Of a stretch of 64,000 nucleotides of DNA, positions 42,287 through 51,780 are shown in pieces. The position numbers and the translations under genes were made by a program. Numbering within the stretch: position 1 is the first letter of the stretch; each line of letters starts with the position of its first letter. Source of the stretch: Desulfacinum infernum DSM 9756 (GTDB lineage: Bacteria > Desulfobacterota > Syntrophobacteria > Syntrophobacterales > DSM-9756); NCBI RefSeq assembly GCF_900129305.1, contig NZ_FQVB01000003.1, positions 175,012 through 239,011 on the forward strand, read 5' to 3'. Under the pieces are notes generated by a model that made no database searches, was not told the DNA's origin, and saw nothing but the letters and a program-made list of their open reading frames with translations.

Positions 42287-44233
42287 ATGGAACGAACTTT
42301 TCCCTTCTCGGCCCTGGTGGGCCAGGACCTCATGAAGCGGGCGCTGCTTCTGAACGTGGTGGACCCCACCCTGGGCGGGGTGCTCATCAAAGGCGAACGG
42401 GGCACGGCCAAATCCACGGGCGTGCGGGCCCTGGCGGACCTTCTGCCCCACATCCGGGTGGTGGAAAACTGCCCGTTTCGCTGCGATCCCGATGCGCCCG
42501 ACGAGTGGTGCCCGTCGTGCCGTGAGCGGGCCGCATCCGGCGAACCCCTTCCCGTGGCGGAACGCAAGGTGCGCCTGGTGAACCTTCCCATCGGCACCAC
42601 GGAAGACCGCCTGTTGGGAACCATCGACATCGAAAAGGCCCTGAAGACCGGAACCAAGGCCTTCGAGCCCGGGCTGCTGGCCGACGCCCACCGGGGCATC
42701 CTCTACGTGGACGAGGTGAACCTGCTGAACGACCAGATCGTGGACCTCTTTCTGGACGCGGCCGCCTCGGGCCGCAACGTGGTGGAACGGGAAGGGATCA
42801 GCTTCAGCCACGCCAGCCGCTTCATCCTGGTGGGAACCATGAACCCGGAAGAAGGCGACCTGCGCCCGCAGCTCCTGGACCGGTTCGGGTTGTCGGTCAC
42901 CATCGAAGGGATCGACGCCGTGGAGGAGCGCGTGGAGATCGTGAAGCGCCGGCTGGAATTCGAAGCGGACCCGGAGGGGTTCCGGGCCCGCTGGGCCGAC
43001 GCGGACCGGGAACTGGCCCGGAGGATCGTTTCGGCCCGGTCGCGGCTGCACGCCACGGCCTTCACGGAAGAGCTGCTCAGGCTGGCATCCCGGATCGCCG
43101 TGGCCATGGGAACGGACGGGCACCGGGCCGACATCGCCATGATGAAGGCGGCCCGGGCCAACGCGGCCCTGGAAGGCCGGGACGCCGTCACGGCCGACGA
43201 CCTGCACCTGGCCGCCCGGCTGGTGCTTCCGCACCGCGTGAAGAAAACGCCGTTGGAAAAGGCGGAACTGGACGAGGGAAAGCTCCGGGAGCTGCTGCAA
43301 TCGGAAACGGCTCACGCGGGAGGGGACGCCCGGGAATGGGTGCCCGTCCACCAGAACGCGCCCAAGCATTCGTCCAAGGCCCGGTCCTACAAGGCCCCCA
43401 CGGAATGCGTGACCCATCTTTGCCCCACGGCCAAGAGCCTCGCCGTCACGGTTCCGTGGCACCGGATCCTTCCGGGAAACCATCCGGGGCGCCGCTTCGT
43501 TCTGCCCCTGGCCCGAAAATCCGGCGCGGTGCACGGAAGCCGCCTTCCCCGCCCGGAAGACGATCTGACGGATCTTTCCCTGGTCGGCACCCTGCGGGCG
43601 GCGGCCCCCTTCCAGGCGAGCCGCCGGAACGGAAACGGCGGCGCAAACGGCCGGCCGATCATTCTGCCCCGAGACGCGCGCCTCCGGAAGCGGTCCCGGA
43701 AGACGGGCCTTTCCCTGGTGATGATCGTGGATTCCAGCGCCAGCATGCGCACCAACGACCGCATGGCCGTGACCAAGGGCGTGGTGGACGCGCTCCTCAA
43801 GGATCTCTATCTTCGGCGGGACAAGCTGGGGATGATCACGTTCCGGCACACGGGAGCGGAGGTGCTTTTGCCGCTCACCCACAACATCCGGGACGCGGCG
43901 GCGGCCGTGGGCGCCCTTCCCGTGGGAGGCCGAACGCCGCTGGCGTCCGGGCTGGACCTGGGCCTCCGGCTGCTCCGCCAGGAAATGCGAAAGAACCCGG
44001 AAACCGTGCCCGTGATGCTCCTCTTTTCCGACGGGCGGCCCAACGTGAGCTGCTTCGGGGCGGACCCGGTGGACGAGACCTTCCACTACGCCCGGGAGAT
44101 CCGGCGCCACGGCATCCAGGCGATCTTCGTGGACACCGAGATGAACCCCATGGCCATGGGCTGCGGCTACGAGATCGCCCGGCGCATGGGCGCGGTCTAC
44201 CTTCCCGTAGACCGCCTCTTCCGCGACCGGTGA
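42287..44233 (+). CDS. ChlI/ChlD-type AAA+ ATPase with VWA domain (metal-chelatase-like)
   Basis: 648 residues, ATG 42287. AAA+ module: [20 protein letters not shown], Walker [10 protein letters not shown] (36-44), a cysteine cluster CPFRCDP...CPSC (about 62-78), Walker [21 protein letters not shown], and [21 protein letters not shown] linker of ~150 residues leads to a VWA domain with MIDAS motif DSSAS (about 482-486), then [12 protein letters not shown]. This combines the I and D subunits of magnesium/cobalt chelatases. Without a ChlH/CobN subunit nearby, its partner is unknown; cobalt insertion for B12 is plausible because the cluster next door uses B12. Confidence 0.85.
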   Translation: MERTFPFSALVGQDLMKRALLLNVVDPTLGGVLIKGERGTAKSTGVRALADLLPHIRVVENCPFRCDPDAPDEWCPSCRERAASGEPLPVAERKVRLVNLPIGTTEDRLLGTIDIEKALKTGTKAFEPGLLADAHRGILYVDEVNLLNDQIVDLFLDAAASGRNVVEREGISFSHASRFILVGTMNPEEGDLRPQLLDRFGLSVTIEGIDAVEERVEIVKRRLEFEADPEGFRARWADADRELARRIVSARSRLHATAFTEELLRLASRIAVAMGTDGHRADIAMMKAARANAALEGRDAVTADDLHLAARLVLPHRVKKTPLEKAELDEGKLRELLQSETAHAGGDAREWVPVHQNAPKHSSKARSYKAPTECVTHLCPTAKSLAVTVPWHRILPGNHPGRRFVLPLARKSGAVHGSRLPRPEDDLTDLSLVGTLRAAAPFQASRRNGNGGANGRPIILPRDARLRKRSRKTGLSLVMIVDSSASMRTNDRMAVTKGVVDALLKDLYLRRDKLGMITFRHTGAEVLLPLTHNIRDAAAAVGALPVGGRTPLASGLDLGLRLLRQEMRKNPETVPVMLLFSDGRPNVSCFGADPVDETFHYAREIRRHGIQAIFVDTEMNPMAMGCGYEIARRMGAVYLPVDRLFRDR

Positions 44234-44305
44234 TCCCTTGCTGTACCTTGTCCGCCCCGGCTCCCTGTGATAGATAAGCCGGAGAAACCACGGAAGGAGA
44301 CCGCC

Positions 44306-44788
44306 ATGAAGGGGCGACACTTCATTGGGCTTCTGGTTTTCGCGGCGATGCTGTGGGGACTTTGGGCTGGGCCGCCCGCTGCCTGGGCGGAAGAGACGGG
44401 CTTCACCCGGCAGGACCGGGATCTTCTCATCGAGCTGCGCACCCGCATGCTCGAAATCGACAAACGGTTCGAACAGATCGACAAACGTTTTGAGCAGCTG
44501 GAAAAGCGCTTCGAGCAGATCGACAGACGCTTCGAAGACGTGGACAAGCGCTTTGAGCAGCTCATGGACTTTCTCTACATCCTGGCGGGGATCTTCACGT
44601 CTCTGGTGATCGCGGTCATCGGGTTCGCCTACTGGGACCGGCGGACCATCATTTCGCAGGCCAAGAAGGAAACCCGCGAAGACCTGGAACGGGAAGGCCG
44701 CTTAAGGGACGTGATCCTGGCCCTCCGCGAATACGCCGCCAAGAACGAAGACCTGGCGGCCATCCTCAAGAGCTTCCATCTCCTTTAG
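44306..44788 (+). CDS. Coiled-coil membrane protein of unknown function
   Basis: 160 residues from ATG 44306, with GGAAGGAG upstream. Signal or first helix (FIGLLVFAAMLWGLWAGPPA), then five near-identical heptads of the type DKRFEQI/EKRFEQI (about 50-85), a membrane helix FLYILAGIFTSLVIAVIGFAY, and a charged C-terminal helical tail. The layout is periplasmic coiled coil, membrane span, cytoplasmic tail. Similar proteins occur as stand-alone genes in many Desulfobacterota; function is unknown. Confidence 0.7.
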   Translation: MKGRHFIGLLVFAAMLWGLWAGPPAAWAEETGFTRQDRDLLIELRTRMLEIDKRFEQIDKRFEQLEKRFEQIDRRFEDVDKRFEQLMDFLYILAGIFTSLVIAVIGFAYWDRRTIISQAKKETREDLEREGRLRDVILALREYAAKNEDLAAILKSFHLL

Positions 44789-44949
44789 CGCATTCCCCCG
44801 CGTCCGCCCCCTCACCCTCCCCGACCCCGAACCGCCGCGCTAAGGAAAAGCCCCCTTTTCCCGACGAAGCCAAAGGAACGTTGCTTGCCGGCTCCTTGTG
44901 AGAACGTTCCGGGAGCTTGTGGGAAAGCGCCGCGGATGTCCTCTTTTCG

Positions 44950-45076
44950 CGTAGCGCAGCCCTTCAGGGCCGCGGAAGATGCCCCGGTCGTCGGATGGGC
45001 TCCCGGGCACAGTGTCTGCCATGTCATAGTGTATGATGGCCCCTCTTCGCGGGGCTGAAGCCCCGCGGCTACGAAG
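44950..45076. repeat. Hairpin pair, GCGGGGCTGAAGCCCCGC type
   Basis: Right copy: GCGGGGCT (45049-45056) / AGCCCCGC (45059-45066), followed by GGCTACGAAG. Left copy at about 44950-44975 is a diverged inverted version (GTAGCGCAGCCCTTCAGGGC). The arrangement is BIME-like. Confidence 0.6.
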
Positions 45077-45189
45077 TGATTGGAAATTCCCGGCCTCTTG
45101 AGCCGGAAAAACATTCTCGGACCGGCCCCTTGGCGGCTGTCCGACCATATGGCCTAAAGTCCTTTCCCCTGGGAGCGCGGGCCTCCGAC

Positions 45190-45315
45190 CCGCATCTCCC
45201 CCGAAGGGGCGGCGTTCGGGCCGGGGCGGCGTCTCAGCGCCCCGGCCCGAAACACAAACGGGGCGCACCCTCTCCGTGCGCCCCGCCTCTGCGTCCTCCG
45301 CGTCTCTGCGGTGCT
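45190..45315 (-). repeat. Structured repeat, solo copy near era
   Basis: Hairpin 2: 14-bp stem 45215-45228 / 45238-45251 with loop GCGTCTCAG. Hairpin 1: CGGGGCGCAC (45259-45268) / GTGCGCCCCG (45276-45285). End: CCTCTGCGTCCTCCGCGTCT then CTGCGGT. Same orientation as the right copy at 37934. Confidence 0.85.
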
Positions 45316-45408
45316 ATTTTATCGGGCCCCCGCACGCCCAGGTCACTCTCGCCCGACGCACCCGCCGACCGCCTCCCTGCGCGCCGCCCATGCCTTTCCG
45401 CCTGCCCG

Positions 45409-46326
45409 CTATCCTCCCCTCGGCATCCGGTACCCGAACTCGCCCAGCACCCGCCGGTCGCGCCGCCAGTTCTTCTGCACCCGCACGAACAGCCCGAGAT
45501 ACACCCGGCATCCCAGGAACCGCTCCAGTTCCTTCCGGGCCTGGCGGCCGATCTCCTTGAGCATCCGGCCGCCCTTTCCGATGACGATGCCCTTCTGGGA
45601 ATCGCGCTCCACGTGGACGGTGGCCTCGATCCGCACCAGGTTCCGCTCGGGCTCCTCCCGGAAGCTGTCCACCGTGACCGCCACGGCGTACGGCACCTCC
45701 TGCTCGGTCAGGTGAAAAACCTTCTCCCGGACGATCTCCGCGACGAAGAACCGTTCCGGCTGGTCCGTGATGTAGTCTTCCGGGTAGTAGCGCGGCCCTT
45801 CGGGAAGGAGCCGCACCGTCTCCTCCACGAACTCCGCCACCCCCTCGCCGGTGAGGGCCGAAAGGGGCACCACGGCGTCAAAATCCCGCAGGGCCCGGTA
45901 GCGCTCCATGACGGGCAGCAGCGCGCTCTTGTCCTTGACCAGGTCCACCTTGTTCAGCACCAGCACCACCGGGGTGGACACCTTTTCCATGCACTGGAGC
46001 ACGAACCGGTCCAGGTCGGAGCTTCGCGCCGTCACGTCCACAATGAAGGCCGCCACGTCCACCTCTTCCAGGGCGGCCAAGGCCGTCTCCACCAGGATCT
46101 TGTTGAAGGTGTCCCGGGCCCGGTGGATCCCCGGCGTGTCCACGAAGATTATCTGGCAGTCGGGCCGGTTGTAGATGCCCAGAATGCGGTTCCGGGTGGT
46201 CTGGGGCTTGGGGCAGGTGATGGAGATCTTCTCCTTGAGCACCTGGTTCATGAGGGTGGACTTTCCCACGTTGGGCGCCCCCAGAAGCGCCACGAACCCC
46301 GAGCGAATCGGATCAGTTGTTGCCAT
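45409..46326 (-). CDS. era: GTPase Era
   Basis: 305 residues from ATG 46326; a GTG six codons earlier is an alternative. G1 GAPNVGKST (16-24), G2 QTTRNRILGIY, G3 FVDTPGIH, G4 NKVD, G5-like SALTGEG, then a KH domain with VERDSQKGIVIGKGGRMLKE. Era binds 16S rRNA and helps 30S subunit maturation. It lies 104 bases downstream of the dehydratase gene on the same strand. Confidence 0.96.
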   Translation of the reverse strand: MATTDPIRSGFVALLGAPNVGKSTLMNQVLKEKISITCPKPQTTRNRILGIYNRPDCQIIFVDTPGIHRARDTFNKILVETALAALEEVDVAAFIVDVTARSSDLDRFVLQCMEKVSTPVVLVLNKVDLVKDKSALLPVMERYRALRDFDAVVPLSALTGEGVAEFVEETVRLLPEGPRYYPEDYITDQPERFFVAEIVREKVFHLTEQEVPYAVAVTVDSFREEPERNLVRIEATVHVERDSQKGIVIGKGGRMLKEIGRQARKELERFLGCRVYLGLFVRVQKNWRRDRRVLGEFGYRMPRGG

Positions 46327-46430
46327 ACCCCCCAGTCCTTTCACGCCATCATGTCGCCTGCGAAATCAATTCCTGGGCCGCCGCTTGGATTCGAGCAGGG
46401 AAGAGTTACAACCCAAACGTTTCCCTCACA

Positions 46431-48338
46431 TCAACTTCCATGCCTGAACCCTCTGCCCGGATCGTATTCCGGCACCATCCGTCGCAGAGCCCGAATGATG
46501 CCCTCCCGGTCATGGGTTTCCGCAGCCCGGCAAAGCGCCTCCAGCTGCCCTGCCAGGCTACGGTGCAATTCGGCCGGGTCGATTCCGTTGCATCTGAGGA
46601 CCATGATCTCATCATGAGGGGTGGGCACCACGTCTTCCCCGTCGGTGATGAGTTCCTCCGTGAGCTTTTCCCCTTCCCGAAGGCCGGTGAAGACGATCCG
46701 GACATCACGGTCCGGCTCCTTTCCCGACAGGCGGATGAGGTCCCGGGCCATGTCGGCGATGCGCACGGCCGTTCCCATCTTGAGGATGAAAATCTCTCCG
46801 CCCCGCCCCATGGCGGCCGCTTGCAGGATGAGCTGGGCGGCCTCGGGAATGGTCATGAAGTAGCGGGTGGCGTCCGGGTGGGTCACGGTGACGGGCCCTC
46901 CACGCTCGATCTGACGCCGGAAGAGCGGCACCACGGACCCGGAGGATCCCACCACGTTGCCGAACCGCACGGCCATGAACCGGGTTCCGTTTCCCTGCAG
47001 GGACTGCATGAGCAGTTCCGCCGCCCGCTTGCTGGCCCCCATCACGTTGGCGGGCCGCACGGCCTTGTCCGTGGAAACGAGCACGAACCGCTCGACCCCG
47101 AACCCAACGGCCGCCTCCATGACCACGCGGCTGCCGAGCACGTTGTTGTAAACCGCCTCCCAGGGATAACGTTCCATGAAGGGCACGTGCTTGCAGGCGG
47201 CCGCATGGAAGACGATCTGGGGGCGATGCCTTCGAAAGATCTCCTCCATTAACACCCGATCCTGCACCCGGCCCAGGTAACCGGCAGTGGGACACCTTTT
47301 CGCCTCGTGGGCCAATTCGGTTTCCATCCGGAATAGGTTGGCTTCCGAGGCGTCCAGGAGGATCAACTCCGAGGGATCGAATCGGACGATCTGCCGGCAA
47401 AGCTCCGAACCGATGGACCCCCCCGCTCCGGTCACCAGCACCCGCTTCGCCTCCAGGACGGCCCTGATCGTCTCCGTTTCCAGCTTCACCGGGGGACGGC
47501 CCAAGAGATCCTCGTAATTCACTTTCCGGAGAGCCTCCACGCTCACCTGTCCGGTCATGAGCTGGCCGATGCCGGGAAGGGTCTTGTAGGGGATTCCCGA
47601 CTCTTCGCAGGCCTGGGTGATCCGGCGCATGGCGTCCCCGGAAGCGGAGGGGACGGCAAGGAAAATTTCGTCGATCCGCTTCTTCTGAGCGATATGCGAC
47701 AGGTCGTGCACCCCTCCCAGGACGGGAATGCCGTGGAGCCGGCGACCCCACTTTTGATGATCGTCGTCCACAAACCCCACGATCCGGTAGGAAAGCCCCG
47801 GATTGTCCTGGATTTCCCGAACCAGCTTCTCCCCGGCACTTCCCGCACCCACGACCAGCACCCTCCGCGGGGACTTGCGCTTCCCCGGGGAACCGCCCGC
47901 ATGGCCGCCCCTTTCCCTGGCCGCCACGTGCCCCCAGCGGGTGTAGCCCCAGCGAATGGCCAGGCGCACCCCCCCGGCAAAAAGGAACGAAAAGACCCCC
48001 TGGAGAACGAACACCGACCGGGAATAGCCCATGAACCGATTCGCATAGAGGACGACGGCGATGGCCGCCAGTGTGGAGGTCACCACCGCCTGGATCAGGC
48101 GGATTACGTCATCGCTGCTGGTATAGCGCCACATGCCGCGATAGAGGCCGAAGGCCCAAAAGGTAAGGGACTGCAAGGGAACCAGCCAGAGGCACAGCCT
48201 CAGAAATTGTTTCTGGTAGTAAGGCGCCACCGACATTTCAAAACGGACCAGATAGGCGGCATAAAGCGCCGAGGCAAAGCATACGGCGTCCAGCAGGATC
48301 ATGAGGTAGAGTTTCGGGTTCTTCAGTTGGCGCATCAT
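46431..48338 (-). CDS. Nucleoside-diphosphate sugar 4,6-dehydratase, membrane-bound (CapD/PglF/WbpM type)
   Basis: 635 residues, ATG 48338 overlapping the upstream GT4 stop. Four membrane helices in the first ~130 residues, a first Rossmann fold (RVLVVGAGSAGEKLVREI, about 160), then the catalytic SDR domain with VTGAGGSIGSELCRQI (about 300), STDKAVRPANVMGASKR carrying the T-D-K and M-x3-K residues of the long-form dehydratases, and a C-terminal TGLREGEKLTEELI. It makes UDP-4-keto-6-deoxy-HexNAc, the first step to bacillosamine, QuiNAc or FucNAc sugars for surface glycans. Confidence 0.93.
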   Translation of the reverse strand: MMRQLKNPKLYLMILLDAVCFASALYAAYLVRFEMSVAPYYQKQFLRLCLWLVPLQSLTFWAFGLYRGMWRYTSSDDVIRLIQAVVTSTLAAIAVVLYANRFMGYSRSVFVLQGVFSFLFAGGVRLAIRWGYTRWGHVAARERGGHAGGSPGKRKSPRRVLVVGAGSAGEKLVREIQDNPGLSYRIVGFVDDDHQKWGRRLHGIPVLGGVHDLSHIAQKKRIDEIFLAVPSASGDAMRRITQACEESGIPYKTLPGIGQLMTGQVSVEALRKVNYEDLLGRPPVKLETETIRAVLEAKRVLVTGAGGSIGSELCRQIVRFDPSELILLDASEANLFRMETELAHEAKRCPTAGYLGRVQDRVLMEEIFRRHRPQIVFHAAACKHVPFMERYPWEAVYNNVLGSRVVMEAAVGFGVERFVLVSTDKAVRPANVMGASKRAAELLMQSLQGNGTRFMAVRFGNVVGSSGSVVPLFRRQIERGGPVTVTHPDATRYFMTIPEAAQLILQAAAMGRGGEIFILKMGTAVRIADMARDLIRLSGKEPDRDVRIVFTGLREGEKLTEELITDGEDVVPTPHDEIMVLRCNGIDPAELHRSLAGQLEALCRAAETHDREGIIRALRRMVPEYDPGRGFRHGS

Positions 48339-49489
48339 GGCACCCCCCCACCCCCATTGCCACGTGCGCCCGGGCGGCCGCCGATGAGCTCTCGGTAAAG
48401 GGATGCGTATCGCCTTCCCATGACCGCGAAAGACAAGTGCGACTCGAAGCGGGCCCGCGCCCCTTCGCCGAATCTTCGTGTCAGTTCGTCGTCCCGGGCA
48501 AGAAGACGCAGCGCCCGGCGAAGCGCCGATGCGTCGGCAGGAGGAACAACCAGCCCCGTCTCCCCATGCCGATTCACGTAAGTCGTGCCGGTACCCACCT
48601 CACAGCAGACCAGGGGTTTCCCCATCATGGCCCCTTCCGCCAGGCTGATGCCGAAGGCTTCCGCGGGAAGATGGGACGGCATGACTACGGCCCGGCACAA
48701 CTTGAAGAGGGCCATCTTGACCTGGTCCGGCACATGGCCGGCAAAGGACACGTTGTGGAGGCCCATCCGGGCGGCCTTTCGGCGCAGCCGTTCGCCCTCC
48801 GGCCCTTCTCCCGCGATCACCACCCGGAAAGACTCTCCCCGCGACGCCTCCAGCAGGTAGTCCAGGCCCTTGTAATGGCGCAACACTCCCACGAAGAGGA
48901 AGAAATCCTCCCCGTGGACCCGCCTGACTTTCTCGATCACATCCATCGACGGTCGCGGATAGCTATTTTCGTCCAAACCGAAGGGCACCACCTCCACCTT
49001 GTCCCGGAACCTGCGCAACACCTGGCTGGATTCGACCTGGAATTGGGAAGTCGCCACGATCCGGTCCACACTGGCGAGGAACAGATGGAGAACCGGGCGG
49101 TACAAGTCCAGGTAGAGTCGGTTTCGGACGATGTCCGCATGGTAGGTGACGAGCGCCGGCTTTGGGACCCGGTGAACAAGATGCAAAAGGTCCATGAAAG
49201 GCCAGGGGAAATGGTAGTGGATGACATGGCAGCGGGCCGCTTCGCCACGAAAGCCCCTCAAGGCGCCCAAGGATACGGGGCACGACGCGGGTCCCACGGC
49301 ATCCCCGTAACGCACCACGCGCGCTTCCGGCAGATGGACGATGGTTGTCGGAGTTCCGTCGTAGCCGGCGGTCAAGACGGTGTGGTCAAACCCGGATGGC
49401 TTCGTGCCCAGGCATATCTGGCGGATGGCTTCCTGCAACCCGCCCTGGGTTTCCGGAAAGTATGTCTTGAACACATGAAGGACGCGCAC
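48335..49489 (-). CDS. Glycosyltransferase family 4
   Basis: 384 residues if started at GTG 49489 (VRVLHVFKTYFPETQGGLQ), the usual GT4 beginning, with GGGAGAGG ten bases upstream; the frame extends to ATG 49534 (399 residues). The C-terminal half has VGVLRHYKGLDYLLEA, a donor motif PAEAFGISLAEGAMMGKPLV (EX7E) and GTGTTYVNRHGETGLVVPP. It is similar to WbpY/WbpX-like O-antigen transferases. It forms an operon with the dehydratase gene. Confidence 0.88.
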   Translation of the reverse strand: MRVLHVFKTYFPETQGGLQEAIRQICLGTKPSGFDHTVLTAGYDGTPTTIVHLPEARVVRYGDAVGPASCPVSLGALRGFRGEAARCHVIHYHFPWPFMDLLHLVHRVPKPALVTYHADIVRNRLYLDLYRPVLHLFLASVDRIVATSQFQVESSQVLRRFRDKVEVVPFGLDENSYPRPSMDVIEKVRRVHGEDFFLFVGVLRHYKGLDYLLEASRGESFRVVIAGEGPEGERLRRKAARMGLHNVSFAGHVPDQVKMALFKLCRAVVMPSHLPAEAFGISLAEGAMMGKPLVCCEVGTGTTYVNRHGETGLVVPPADASALRRALRLLARDDELTRRFGEGARARFESHLSFAVMGRRYASLYRELIGGRPGARGNGGGGVP

Positions 49490-49831
49490 CGACGTTGCAC
49501 CTCTCCCATTCGCCCGGAACCGAGCACCGGGCAAATCCCAGTTGTGCGGTTGAGTTTTTTATAGGCATTCTCATTGGTTCCAGCATGTTATCTCATGGGA
49601 ACCTCTTGCGCCAGCTCAAATCCTGTGCTAAGGACGGTCACGCATTTCGGGCGGAGGGGCTGGCGGCCAGCCCTCCTTTAGCGAGTAAGCCGTGTTCCGT
49701 CAATCAGAACCCACCGACCTTTGGCCCGACGTTTTCCGCGCAGAGCGGAAGCGAGTTGGCGGAGCTGTGCCCGCGTCCCGGGGGCTTGAAACCGAACCCA
49801 TGAAGAACGTGTCGGGAAGTCGCACGCACCC
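49490..49831. other. 342-base divergent spacer, unassigned
   Basis: It lies between two divergent GT4 genes and should carry both promoters. A minus-strand frame across about 49678-49875 gives a basic peptide (LRGKRRAKGRWVLIDGTRLT) that could be a worn transposase end, but I cannot assign it. AT-rich stretch at 49550-49600. Confidence 0.35.
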
Positions 49832-50986
49832 GTGAATCTCCTCGTCAACGCCGTTCCATTGCTGGCCATTCCCACGGGAATACCGCGCTACCTGAGAAAT
49901 CTTTACGGCACGCTGCAAGCCCTGGAAGGCCCGGAAAGCGTGCAGGTGTTTTGTTTTGACGGGAAAAGATCCCTGCGCGGGCTCCCCAAGCCGGTGGAAC
50001 CGGGCCCTTGGACACGCAAAAGGACCCTTCTGGAGAAGATACCGGCCTCTCTTCTACTGGGATTCCGGTGTGCCCGCTGGTGGGCCTATGAGCAATCCTT
50101 GAGATGGATTTCCGCGGGGAGGCGATACGATTTGTACCACGAAACCGGTTTCGTTCCCGCGGCGCAGTCCCACCTTCCTACGGTCTTCAGCCTGTACGAT
50201 CTGTCCCTCCTCCGCTATGCGGAAACCCACCCACGGGACCGGGTCCTTTTCTTCGAGATGTACATGAAGCGAAGACTGCACCACGCGACCCACATTCTGA
50301 CCATTTCGCGCTTTGTCCAGGACGAGATCCAGGACCTGTTTCGTTGGCCCGAAGGCCGCATCTCTGCGGTTCCCCTGGCCCCGGACGCCGTTTTTTCCCC
50401 CCGTCCCGCTGACAGAGTCGTTCACGTGAAGAAACGACTGGGGATCCCGGGGGATTACCTCCTCTTCGTGGGCTCGCTGGAACCCCGGAAAAACCTGTGG
50501 GGTCTGATCCAGGCCCTGCGGATTTGCCGTTCCCACATCGCGCTGGTCCTGGTCGGATGGAGTGGGTGGGGCGAAAAGACCTGGCTGGGCGAGGCCTGCC
50601 GGCACCTGGGCCAACGCCTCATAGGGCTGGGTTTTGTGGACGATGAGCTCCTGGCGTGCCTCTACAGCGGGGCGTCAGCCCTGGTTTATCCAAGCCTCTA
50701 CGAGGGCTTCGGGCTTCCCATCGTGGAGGCCATGGCCTGCGGCTGCCCCGTGATCTGCTCCAACACGTCGAGCATGCCGGAGGTGGCGGGTGGCGCCGCC
50801 CGCCTCGTGGATCCCCGCGACCCGGAGGACCTGGCCGCGGCCATCGACCACGTCCTGGAATCGTCCCAATACCGCCAGGAGTTGATCCGGAAGGGCTTGG
50901 CCCGGGCGGCCCGTTACAGCTGGGAGCGGACCGCCCGCGAAACCAGGGCCGTTTTCGAGAAAGTCCTGGAGGAGGCGCGATCCTGA
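49832..50986 (+). CDS. Glycosyltransferase family 4 (WbdB/WbdA-like)
   Basis: 384 residues, GTG start at 49832. N-terminus LLVNAVPLLAIPTGIPRYLR has the GT4 loop for this subgroup; VFSLYDLSLLRYAETHPR and LTISRFVQDEIQD follow. Donor domain: LFVGSLEPRKNLWGLIQALR and SLYEGFGLPIVEAMACGCPV (EX7E). The subgroup is common in polymannan O-antigen loci. The stop overlaps the following permease start by one base. Confidence 0.9.
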   Translation: MNLLVNAVPLLAIPTGIPRYLRNLYGTLQALEGPESVQVFCFDGKRSLRGLPKPVEPGPWTRKRTLLEKIPASLLLGFRCARWWAYEQSLRWISAGRRYDLYHETGFVPAAQSHLPTVFSLYDLSLLRYAETHPRDRVLFFEMYMKRRLHHATHILTISRFVQDEIQDLFRWPEGRISAVPLAPDAVFSPRPADRVVHVKKRLGIPGDYLLFVGSLEPRKNLWGLIQALRICRSHIALVLVGWSGWGEKTWLGEACRHLGQRLIGLGFVDDELLACLYSGASALVYPSLYEGFGLPIVEAMACGCPVICSNTSSMPEVAGGAARLVDPRDPEDLAAAIDHVLESSQYRQELIRKGLARAARYSWERTARETRAVFEKVLEEARS

Positions 50987-51780
50987 TGCTTGCCATGCTC
51001 CGCGCCCTGTGGCGCTACAGATACTTTGTTTGGAGCTCCATCCGAAACGAGCTGGTGAGCCGATTTCTTCGAAGCCGGCTCGGCGGACTGTGGATGATCA
51101 TCCACCCGCTGGCGCAGGTGGCCATCTATGCCCTGATCCTCTCCAACGTTCTGGCGGCCAAACTGCCCGGCATATCCAACAAGTACGCCTACTCCATCTA
51201 CCTCATGGCGGGCCTGGCGGCCTGGACCCTTTTTACGGACATCCTGGGGCGATGCGTCAACCTCTTCGTGGATCAAGGGAATCTCATGAAGAAGATGGCC
51301 TTCCCGCGCATTACTCTTCCCGCCATCGCCGTAGGCTCGTGCCTGGTCAACAATCTCCTGCTCCTGGCAGCCATGGCCCTGATCTTTCTTCTTCTCGGCC
51401 ACGGCTTCGGCTGGGCCGTGTTGTGGATTCCTCCCCTCTTGATCCTTCTCACGGCCTTCTCCCTGGGGATCGGGCTGATCCTCGGCGTGGTGAACGTCTT
51501 CGTGCGGGACGTGGGCCAGGCGGTTCCCATCCTCCTGCAGATCTGGTTCTGGTTCACGCCCATCGTCTATCCGGCCACCATCATTCCCGAACCCTTTCGA
51601 AAGTGGCTCGTTCTGAACCCGATCTATCCCTTTGTCGCCGCGTACCAGCAGGTTCTGGTCTATTCCAGGACACCCGACCCCGCAACCATTTCTATCGTTG
51701 GGGTCGCGGCCGCGGGACTGCTCCTGCTGGCGCTCCTCCTTTTTCGGCGCGCCGCCCCGGAACTGGTGGACGTGCTATGA
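50986..51780 (+). CDS. wzm: Wzm-type ABC-2 permease for polysaccharide export
   Basis: 264 residues, ATG 50986 (TGATG overlap), GGAGGAGG upstream. An amphipathic N-terminal segment RYRYFVWSSIRNELVSRFLR followed by the ABC-2 signature SRLGGLWMIIHPLAQVAIYA, and six predicted membrane helices ending at LLLLALLLFRR. It forms the membrane channel that exports an undecaprenyl-PP-linked glycan, with the next gene as its ATPase. Confidence 0.93.
   Translation: MLAMLRALWRYRYFVWSSIRNELVSRFLRSRLGGLWMIIHPLAQVAIYALILSNVLAAKLPGISNKYAYSIYLMAGLAAWTLFTDILGRCVNLFVDQGNLMKKMAFPRITLPAIAVGSCLVNNLLLLAAMALIFLLLGHGFGWAVLWIPPLLILLTAFSLGIGLILGVVNVFVRDVGQAVPILLQIWFWFTPIVYPATIIPEPFRKWLVLNPIYPFVAAYQQVLVYSRTPDPATISIVGVAAAGLLLLALLLFRRAAPELVDVL

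Larger units (their letters stand above)
44789..45408. other. 620-base spacer with hairpin repeats
   Basis: No gene. It holds an inverted pair of GGGCTGAAGCCC-type hairpins (about 44950-45076) and a structured repeat copy (about 45190-45315). Base composition is very GC-rich. Frames in it are open only because of that composition. Confidence 0.6.

Noticed and set aside
49678..49875. Transposase remnant on the minus strand
   Set aside because: Only a short basic peptide with no recognisable catalytic motif or inverted repeats.
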